Shown here: one piece after another, positions 1 to 4,937 of the stretch | Layout of the letters: every line of letters starts with the position of its first letter | Numbering within the stretch: the first letter of the stretch is position 1 | DNA from: Gammaproteobacteria bacterium | GTDB taxonomy: Bacteria; Pseudomonadota; Gammaproteobacteria; GCF-002020875 | Direction of reading: 5' to 3' | NCBI GenBank assembly: GCA_018671205.1 | Contig: JABHIC010000124.1 | Coordinates: forward strand, 1 to 10,269 | DNA: 10,269 nucleotides | The notes under the pieces: generated by a model | Databases searched by the model: none | Told to the model about the DNA's origin: nothing | The model's input: only the letters and a program-made list of their open reading frames with translations | Made by a program: the position numbers and the translations under genes

Positions 1-1
1 C

Positions 2-283
2 GTTGACAATGCGATCCACTACGTCCACCGCTTCAGTGATGAGTTCGAAAAGGATCAGAACTACTGGGGGGCCATACAACGTAGCCACCGCTCTATCGGC
101 AAGGCGATGTACTACACCACCCTGATTATTGCGCTGGGCTTCTCGATCCTCGCTTTCTCCAACTTTATCCCCACCATCTACTTCGGGCTGCTCACCGGGC
201 TCTCGATGGTGATTGCGCTGGCGGCCAACCTGATGCTGCTACCGCTACTGATTGTGCTGGTCAAACCGATGAAAACAGACTGA
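2..283 (+). CDS. RND/MMPL-superfamily exporter, C-terminal end (5' truncated by window edge)
   Basis: The last 93 codons of a reading frame that enters from the left edge and stops at TGA 281-283. The visible part starts with VDNAIHYVHRF, which fits the motif just after a transmembrane helix in the second half of MMPL/RND 'predicted exporter' proteins (family knowledge: D-x-x-I/T-H-x-x-x-R-F). About 15 residues of soluble linker follow, then three hydrophobic segments (roughly ALGFSILAFSNFIP, YFGLLTGLSMVIALA, LMLLPLLIVLV) and a short basic tail ending KPMKTD. Such proteins are inner-membrane, proton-driven exporters of lipids, hopanoids or other hydrophobic compounds. The substrate cannot be read from this fragment. 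The gene is convergent with the two small membrane-protein genes to its right and only 46 nt separate the stops. No convincing terminator with a T-tract is visible between them. Confidence 0.8.
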   Translation, partial: VDNAIHYVHRFSDEFEKDQNYWGAIQRSHRSIGKAMYYTTLIIALGFSILAFSNFIPTIYFGLLTGLSMVIALAANLMLLPLLIVLVKPMKTD

Positions 284-329
284 AACCTACATTGTGCCAT
301 GAGCCTGTATCCGCGAGGGTTGCAGAGGC

Positions 330-578
330 TCACCCCACCTTCATCCGCTGCTCCACCCAGCGCTGCATCCACTCATGATCACTCTTCTCCTGAGCCTGTC
401 GACGCTTCATAATCCTCGCCACAAGACCGAGGAGATCCATCATCACCATCACCAACCCCAGCGGAAGAAAAACCTGATACAGAGCCACCATCTGATCCTC
501 ACAAATCCAGGTAGACAGCTCAGCCGGGTTCTTCCAGTTATAAAAGAGAGAGAGAAATAGCAGAGAGATCGTTCGCAT
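330..578 (-). CDS. Small membrane protein, 82 aa, paralogue of its upstream neighbour
   Basis: I do not recognise a named family. The product starts MRTISLLFLSLF, a short hydrophobic N-terminus that may be a signal anchor. It has a second strongly hydrophobic stretch at about residues 32-54 (VALYQVFLPLGLVMVMMDLL) and a charged C-terminal third ending EWMQRWVEQRMKVG. The layout matches the gene directly upstream (584-844): MRTI start, a P-L-x-L-V helix followed by D, and an R/W-rich tail. The start ATG is at 576-578, only 5 nt after the upstream stop. A GGGAGG sits inside the end of the upstream gene about 11 nt before the ATG, so translation is probably coupled. The pair looks like a tandem duplication co-transcribed on the - strand. 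Function unknown. Confidence 0.6.
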   Translation of the reverse strand: MRTISLLFLSLFYNWKNPAELSTWICEDQMVALYQVFLPLGLVMVMMDLLGLVARIMKRRQAQEKSDHEWMQRWVEQRMKVG

Positions 579-583
579 GCGTG

Positions 584-844
584 CTAAACCCTCCCCTTTG
601 CTTCACCATGAATCACCACCCAGTGACGCATGCGGAGATAGCTCTGACGCTCAATGCGCCACGGTTGCAATGCCTTGTATCTCAATACCATCGCGCGGGC
701 ATCCAGAAATAGCGTGACCAGCAGCAGCGGAACAACTACCCACTCACTCCAGGAGTGCATCGCCAGACAACCTCCATCATCAAAGTCAGGGGCAAAAAGC
801 TGGTAACTATTCATAAACAGAGCAATCAGTAAAATGGTTCTCAT
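584..844 (-). CDS. Small membrane protein, 86 aa, first gene of a tandem paralogous pair
   Basis: Not a family I can name. I chose the ATG at 842-844 (MRTILLIALF) rather than an upstream in-frame ATG at 895. A clean Shine-Dalgarno GGAGG (850-854 on the complementary strand) lies 5 nt before it, and this start makes the protein match its downstream paralogue from the first residue. The protein has a hydrophobic N-terminus, a short polar loop with DFDDGGC, and a central membrane helix at about 35-53 (VVVPLLLVTLFLDARAMVL). The tail is basic and aromatic (LRMRHWVVIHGEAKG). The topology suggests both ends on one side with a small loop outside, but that is inference. It is probably transcribed with 330-578. 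A weak promoter-like pair (TTGTAC, 18 nt, GATTAT) lies just upstream near 860-895. Confidence 0.6.
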   Translation of the reverse strand: MRTILLIALFMNSYQLFAPDFDDGGCLAMHSWSEWVVVPLLLVTLFLDARAMVLRYKALQPWRIERQSYLRMRHWVVIHGEAKGRV

Positions 845-893
845 CGATACCTCCAAAACTGAAAAATAATCTATCGATAGTGTAGTGTAGTAC

Positions 894-947
894 AAGGGCT
901 GCGATCAATCGCCCAATGCCATTAACTTAAGCATCACCGCAGCCCTT
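894..947. repeat. Palindrome with perfect 10-bp arms between the small-gene pair and the kinase
   Basis: AAGGGCTGCG at 894-903 is exactly complementary to CGCAGCCCTT at 938-947, with a 34-nt loop. The right arm belongs to the 68-bp inverted-repeat copy at 921-988. The left arm and the next ten bases (ATCAATCGCC) also occur on the + strand in the right-hand repeat locus (4468-4477 and 4502-4511), there separated by 24 nt. There is no T-tract after either arm, so it is not a standard intrinsic terminator, although it lies after the kinase stop and could act as an RNA-stabilising or REP-like structure. Confidence 0.55.
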
Positions 948-988
948 TATAACTGTGCTTGTACCGATTTCCCGTAGCTGGCCTCGGT
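921..988 (-). repeat. Inverted repeat, left copy (68 bp, partner at 4427-4494)
   Basis: Aligned without gaps to the reverse complement of 4427-4494, I count 7 mismatches in 68 positions (about 90% identity), including a long exact core around ACTTAAGC / TCACCGCAGCCCTTT / GTGCTTGTACC. The two copies bracket the PhnD-like gene and hybrid kinase. Read on this - strand, one frame gives GQLREIGTSTVIKGCGDA followed by TAA. The right copy, read on +, gives GQLRKIGTSTATKGCGEA and the same TAA. A shared fragment of an old coding 3' end is therefore possible, but an in-frame stop lies a few codons upstream here. Confidence 0.75.
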
Positions 989-1023
989 GACGTAGTCAAC
1001 CCGAAAGAGACATTACACTTCTC

Positions 1024-3153
1024 TCAATGAAGATACTTCTTCAGTACTCTTATCAACTCTTGTTTATCGATGGGTTTGCCAATAAATCCATCCCCACCAG
1101 CCTCATCAAACTGGTCACGGTGCTTCTGCATCACATTAGCAGTCAATGCAATGATAGGGGTCTGGTAACCGGCTTCTCTTATTCTATTGGTCGCCTCAAC
1201 ACCATCCATCACAGGCATCTGCATATCCATCAGAATTAGGTCAAAGCTCTCCGATGCTGCCAACTTTACAGCTTCTAAGCCATTATTTGCTACAGTCACC
1301 TCTAGACCTATCTTCTCTAGAATACGCCGCTCAAGCAGCTGGAGTTCCGGTGTGTCTTCTGCAACCAGTACATGTCCATCAAGCTTCTCATCAAGCACAG
1401 AGCCTGATTTGTCTCCACCTCTTTCGCTGCTCCTCTCTTTTTGAGCACTTCTTCGATAGGGTAATATCAATTGAAAGGTAGAGCCTACACCCTCACTGCT
1501 AGAGACCTCAATGGTTCCCCCCATCATCTCAGCAAGGTTCATGGAAATATACAGACCTAATCCACTGCCACCAAAACGACGGGAGATAGATCCATCAGCC
1601 TGTTTAAAGCGATTGAATAGATTTTCAATCACCTTGGTGGAGATCCCGATTCCACTATCGGTTACAGCGAAAACCAACTTATCATCTGTTACATCTGTTT
1701 CAAGGGAAACCCTACCTTTTTCAGTGAATTTTATGGCATTACCAAGCAGGTTGATCAGTATCTGTCCTATCCGCTGCCCATCTCCCTGCAATAGCATTGG
1801 TTCATGATTACGCTGCTTAATAACCAATTCCAGTCCAGCATCCTGAGCACGAATGGATAACATTTTCTCTATATCATCCAGCAATACCGAAAGGTTGTAG
1901 GGGGACTCCTCGATCGTAAACTTACCCGATTCAATTTTTGACATATCCAGTATGTCGTTAACCAGCGCGAGCTGGGCTCTACCCGCAATTTCTATGTCGT
2001 GGATAATCTCGGATATGGTTGAATCAAACTTTTGCTCTTGAAGATATTCACTATTACCAATGATTGAGGTTAATGGTGTTCGTAACTCATGACTCATCGA
2101 AGCAAGAAATTCATCTTTAGCTTGTGCAGATAGCTTGGTCTTTTCTGCATCCAATACTTCACGTAGATCATGGAGTATTAACACCTCTCCATATAATTTC
2201 TGATCATTGTTTGACCAAGGCGAACGGGTTAGGTTGATCGGAACCGGACCACCCCCATCTCTCTCAGATTTGAGTAGATAGCTATTACCCTCTTTGAAAA
2301 CCCATCTTTCAAATGGCGTTCCTATTAACGATAAAGCTTTCACCCCAACCATCTCTTCTAACTTGGGGTTAATGGATTCAATGGTTCCATCCACATTGAT
2401 GACTGCCAATCCATCCCCCAATGAATGCACGATAGTCTCAGTCTTCTCTTTTTCCAACTCTACTTCTTGTTGATGTTTCTCTTTTTGATATAGCAGGTCA
2501 ACGAGTTGTTTCACGATCACCTTAATCTGACTCAGTTCTTTTGATGAGTGTGGAATTTGGCTGATTACTTGTGATGCATCGTCATTACTGTCTGTTGCAA
2601 TCGCCATCAGTGCATTTGAAATTTTTGACAAAGGCCTAATTACAATGACGTACTGCCAAAACAACAATAGTGTCAACAGCAGAATAAAAGCTGTTAAACT
2701 GATGTTCCGTTTACGCTCTGCAACTTTTTCTATCAATAAGAGCTCTGAGGAGAAATTCCATATAAGGTGAAGTGACCCAAATATCTCTCCTTCAACTGCA
2801 ATCGGGTATTTGAATGTAATATGATCGCGCCCAAACTGATTTTTATTGTTAATAACTTGAGCAAGCATTAAATTATTTTCATTCTCCACTGTTATCCTAT
2901 TGATGCGCTGATCTCTGATGAGCAACTGCTCAAGAATAGAGTGAATAACCGGCTGATCCTCGACAATAACAGCCTCTGTCAGAGTTGCGGAGAAGATGCT
3001 GTACATGCTGGCTGCATTCCTCCGTACCTCATCCAGCAATCGCCTCTCTTCGGTACTCCGCTCATGCTCTGAATATGTAAAAGCAAAAACCAGCCCACTC
3101 AATAACACAACTAGCGTAAGCTGCCTTCCGATAGAAAGCTTAGTGAAGAACAT
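1024..3153 (-). CDS. Membrane hybrid sensor histidine kinase (periplasmic sensor, PAS-like, HisKA, HATPase, REC)
   Basis: The 709-aa inner-membrane sensor has TM1 at about 11-28, a periplasmic domain of about 120 residues, and TM2 at about 151-172. A HAMP-like/coiled linker covers 173-240, a PAS-like region about 241-335, and HisKA with phospho-acceptor H355 in MSHELRTPLTSI. The HATPase has N-box N468/N472, G1 DSGIG at 499-503 and G2 GGSGLGL at 528-534. The receiver spans about 593-709 with E599/D600, phospho-acceptor D643, T671 and K693, so every catalytic residue is present. The protein stops right after the receiver with no Hpt, so phosphate must pass to a separate Hpt protein. It starts 14 nt after the PhnD-like gene with only a weak ribosome site, suggesting translational coupling. 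By analogy with TorT/TorS-type systems, the binding protein probably presents its ligand to the periplasmic domain. From residue 346 on it is a close paralogue of the kinase at 4938-7655. Confidence 0.93.
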   Translation of the reverse strand: MFFTKLSIGRQLTLVVLLSGLVFAFTYSEHERSTEERRLLDEVRRNAASMYSIFSATLTEAVIVEDQPVIHSILEQLLIRDQRINRITVENENNLMLAQVINNKNQFGRDHITFKYPIAVEGEIFGSLHLIWNFSSELLLIEKVAERKRNISLTAFILLLTLLLFWQYVIVIRPLSKISNALMAIATDSNDDASQVISQIPHSSKELSQIKVIVKQLVDLLYQKEKHQQEVELEKEKTETIVHSLGDGLAVINVDGTIESINPKLEEMVGVKALSLIGTPFERWVFKEGNSYLLKSERDGGGPVPINLTRSPWSNNDQKLYGEVLILHDLREVLDAEKTKLSAQAKDEFLASMSHELRTPLTSIIGNSEYLQEQKFDSTISEIIHDIEIAGRAQLALVNDILDMSKIESGKFTIEESPYNLSVLLDDIEKMLSIRAQDAGLELVIKQRNHEPMLLQGDGQRIGQILINLLGNAIKFTEKGRVSLETDVTDDKLVFAVTDSGIGISTKVIENLFNRFKQADGSISRRFGGSGLGLYISMNLAEMMGGTIEVSSSEGVGSTFQLILPYRRSAQKERSSERGGDKSGSVLDEKLDGHVLVAEDTPELQLLERRILEKIGLEVTVANNGLEAVKLAASESFDLILMDMQMPVMDGVEATNRIREAGYQTPIIALTANVMQKHRDQFDEAGGDGFIGKPIDKQELIRVLKKYLH

Positions 3154-3167
3154 AGAATGATTGCTAC

Positions 3168-4028
3168 TTATTTAAAGAAGAGATTATTACTCTCGATAGC
3201 CTTACGTACATTTTCAAAATCAGTATCAACCCCATCAACCAATGGTTTCTTCTGGAAACGTTTAATGGAGGTGTCAGCATTAAGGCTGAGCAATACATCT
3301 TTAAGGGATTGTCTGATCTGAGGCTCAAGCCCCTCTCGGGCAACCCAGGGTTTGGAAACATCCACATTAAAGTGGTCCAGTGCTCGTAACGGGTACCCTT
3401 TATTAACCAGCTTATTAAAGGTGGTTTCATTCAGTGAACCGGCATCAAAGTCAATTTTTGATGCTACTGCAATACCTACATTGTCATGTCGCCCCAGATA
3501 GTTATATATCTGAAAATCTTTAGCATAAATGCCATTTTTTTGCAGGTGATATTGTGCCAGGTAGCGACCGGTAGTCGAGGTCTTGCTACCAAACGCAAAC
3601 CTCTTGCCACGCAATCCTCGTATTGTCTGAATCAGACTATCTCTATGAACAGCAATAATCCCTCGAATTAACTGTTTCCCTTTAAGGCTCTCTTTCAAGA
3701 GAATGGTTAGGTTAGGATTCTCCTTTTTTGCAAGCACATACGAAACGGGTCCGAGATGAGAGAAATCTACTGTACCATGGACGATTGCCTGCCTTCCATT
3801 TTCGTAACTATCTGATATTTGAGTAGATATACGCACTTTCTCGCCAAGCTGGTTGCTCATCCCTGCCTCAAGCGCATTGAGGATAGGTCTGAATTTTTTG
3901 ACCATCTCAGAAGGTTTATTGGTGGTATAGACCCCGAATTTCAAATTAATATCGGCATGCGCAGTGAGTTTGTAAGACAACAGAAATAATGTTAACAGCA
4001 GGGTAATAATGTATTTTGGTAAAGTCAT
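3168..4028 (-). CDS. Periplasmic PhnD-like (phosphonate-type) substrate-binding protein
   Basis: A 286-aa secreted protein. It has a signal peptide with Lys5, a hydrophobic run about 6-18, and an AHA cleavage site near residue 25 followed by DINLKFGVY. The mature part shows landmarks of the PhnD / 'phosphate-phosphite-phosphonate ABC transporter substrate-binding' family: a VDFSHLGPVSYVLA segment, FAFGSKTSTTGRYLA (the Ser/Thr-rich anion-binding loop), and DNVGIAVASKIDFDAGSLNE. It has the usual family length. No permease or ATPase genes follow it. Its partner is the membrane hybrid kinase, 14 nt downstream on the same strand, so it probably acts as a ligand receptor for signalling rather than in transport. 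The ligand cannot be deduced from sequence, and family members bind phosphonates, phosphite and other small anions. The ATG at 4026-4028 gives a proper signal peptide, though no clear Shine-Dalgarno is visible. Confidence 0.88.
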   Translation of the reverse strand: MTLPKYIITLLLTLFLLSYKLTAHADINLKFGVYTTNKPSEMVKKFRPILNALEAGMSNQLGEKVRISTQISDSYENGRQAIVHGTVDFSHLGPVSYVLAKKENPNLTILLKESLKGKQLIRGIIAVHRDSLIQTIRGLRGKRFAFGSKTSTTGRYLAQYHLQKNGIYAKDFQIYNYLGRHDNVGIAVASKIDFDAGSLNETTFNKLVNKGYPLRALDHFNVDVSKPWVAREGLEPQIRQSLKDVLLSLNADTSIKRFQKKPLVDGVDTDFENVRKAIESNNLFFK

Positions 4029-4125
4029 GGCTGGCTGAATCTTCTATTTTATTACAAGATACTCAAAGGATAACTTTTTTAATGGCTTATTCATAGGTAT
4101 ATATCTGGCTGGCAGGGGGTAGTCC

Positions 4126-4233
4126 TCACCAGATTGCATGTTTGTAATTCAGATGAATTTTCTCATCTTTGGTAATTAACGGAGCATCATATAGCGAAGC
4201 CTGTGCAACAATGAGCCGGCCAAAATGGATGAG
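4126..4233 (-). pseudogene. 3' remnant of a VapC-like PIN-domain toxin gene
   Basis: A 35-codon open stretch bounded upstream by an in-frame TGA (4234-4236) and ending at TGA 4126-4128. It encodes GRLIVAQASLYDAPLITKDE followed by KIHLNYKHAIW. This is the characteristic C-terminus of VapC/PIN ribonucleases (family knowledge: D-R-L-I-V-A-Q-A, P-L-I-T-x-D-x-x-I, ending in I/V-W), with the acidic TKDE metal-site region. The preceding DPFDR element is recognisable only in part: HPF appears one frame away just upstream, which suggests a single-base shift. The N-terminal catalytic Asp region and any antitoxin are absent, so no functional toxin can be made. It shows that a toxin-antitoxin cassette once sat here. 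Confidence 0.65.
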
Positions 4234-4426
4234 TCAAGAGACCACCGACCTCCAATATATTCATGAACTCTCTTGAGAGGATAGCGTCGATCATCCGCAA
4301 TCTTGCCAAAGAGAGCAGTTTCATTGCCCTTCACCGCACTTCCGACACTGGTGGTACTGGCTGCGGATGAGGAGGCAGCTGAGCGCTCACAATGCAAAAA
4401 AGAGAGAAAGCACGTCTATGCTGTAA

Positions 4427-4494
4427 ACCTAGGCCAGCTGCGGAAAATTGGTACAAGCACAGCTACAAAGGGCTGCGGTGAGGCTTAAGTTAAT
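4427..4494 (+). repeat. Inverted repeat, right copy (68 bp, partner at 921-988)
   Basis: This is the inverted partner of 921-988, with about 90% identity over 68 ungapped positions. The match fades on both sides: beyond 4427 the flanks do not align. Beyond 4494 only a displaced 10-mer (ATCAATCGCC, 4502-4511) is shared, in the opposite relative orientation. One frame reads GQLRKIGTSTATKGCGEA then TAA at 4486-4488. Together the copies enclose about 3.4 kb carrying the sensory unit and the PIN remnant. Confidence 0.75.
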
Positions 4495-4624
4495 GATATT
4501 AATCAATCGCCTAACATAATTCAGAGACCGCTATGGAAAACAACATTTAACATAACAAAAATTATGCGCAGTCATTACTGCTCTATAACCTTCATTTCAG
4601 AACCTTCTCCTAAGCTCAAAAATA

Positions 4625-4652
4625 GGCATAAGATAATAATCTGTATTGTCAA
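4625..4652 (-). promoter_or_regulatory. Possible sigma-70 promoter in the gap upstream of the PhnD-like gene
   Basis: A perfect TTGACA (-35) at 4652-4647 is followed after 16 nt by TATGCC, a weak -10 (three of six consensus bases). It lies in AT-rich DNA and points towards the PhnD/kinase unit, but about 600 nt upstream of it, with the inverted repeat and PIN remnant in between. It could equally have served the decayed genes. This rests on motif match only. Confidence 0.22.
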
Positions 4653-4710
4653 TTCAGAAACCACGCGTCACCTTATTGGTGATCGGTGTACCTAGATCCC
4701 TCAGGGGGAA

Positions 4711-4935
4711 CTACAAGGTCTCTTGCTCTAGTGTCGCAAATGCCATAATTAACTGTTGTGTGAAATCAGGCACCTTTTCCAAATCACCATCCTCTATTTC
4801 ATCACAGATAACTTTGCCCAACTTAGTCAACCCCGGATAGCCAAATGAGACTCCACTCCCCCTGATCATTTGTGCATTGGATTGAACCTCACTCCAATCC
4901 TCCCTATCAAGTGCGCTTACTAAGGCATCCCTCAT
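4711..4935 (-). CDS. Hpt-like domain in the -1 frame after the hemerythrin kinase; phospho-acceptor His replaced by Gln
   Basis: The frame encodes 74 aa from ATG 4933-4935, just 2 nt after the kinase TGA, so stop-restart translation is possible. The real domain starts earlier in this frame: INNELQQLFLQRALK (4980-4936) is the usual first helix of an Hpt domain, and a hydrophilic linker can be read back to about 5030 and beyond. Residues 11-40 (DW..V...AQMIRGSGVSFGYPGLTKLG) align with the Hpt signature in which a His sits four residues before the Gly of K/R-G-S-G. Here that position is Gln22 (CAA, 4870-4872). The domain was therefore most likely fused to the kinase (HK-REC-Hpt) and was cut off by a frameshift. 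Without the His it cannot relay phosphate by the known mechanism. It may be decaying, or kept as a scaffold. Confidence 0.6.
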   Translation of the reverse strand: MRDALVSALDREDWSEVQSNAQMIRGSGVSFGYPGLTKLGKVICDEIEDGDLEKVPDFTQQLIMAFATLEQETL

Positions 4936-4937
4936 CT

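Larger units (their letters stand above)
4029..4710. other. Gene-poor, AT-rich interval with remnants
   Basis: This 682-nt stretch holds no intact gene I can support. It contains the 3' stump of a PIN-domain gene (4126-4233, - strand), the right copy of the inverted repeat (4427-4494), and AT-rich spacer on both sides that should include the promoter of the PhnD-like gene. Two open frames cross the middle (- strand 4176-4397 and + strand 4303-4488). They show no recognisable domain and no ribosome-binding site, and one is the shifted frame of the PIN stump. The arrangement suggests a scar where several small insertions and decays have accumulated. Confidence 0.6.

Noticed and set aside
300..332. 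TGAGCCT/AGGCTCA hairpin between the convergent exporter and small-gene stops
   Set aside because: The stem is 7 bp with a 19-nt loop and has no T-tract on either strand, so it is not supportable as a terminator.
375..560. + strand open frame with a run of five His codons
   Set aside because: It is the antisense of the small membrane protein at 330-578, has no ribosome site, and the His run is the complement of the GLVMVMMD-type hydrophobic codons.
880..892. Short GTGTA tandem repeat upstream of the small-gene pair
   Set aside because: Only two to three units of 5 bp, which is too short to claim a functional or phase-variable repeat.
4303..4488. + strand 61-codon frame ending inside the right repeat copy
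   Set aside because: No Shine-Dalgarno or domain is visible, it overlaps the shifted frame of the PIN remnant, and the left repeat copy shows a stop a few codons upstream in the equivalent frame. It was kept only as repeat evidence.
4505..4515. GCCTAAC resembling an integron attC core
   Set aside because: No matching GTTRRRY partner or internal L boxes were found within attC distance, and there is no integron integrase.
4666..4680. TCACC/GGTGA hairpin after the Hpt-like frame
   Set aside because: The stem is only 5 bp without a T-tract and is likely chance.
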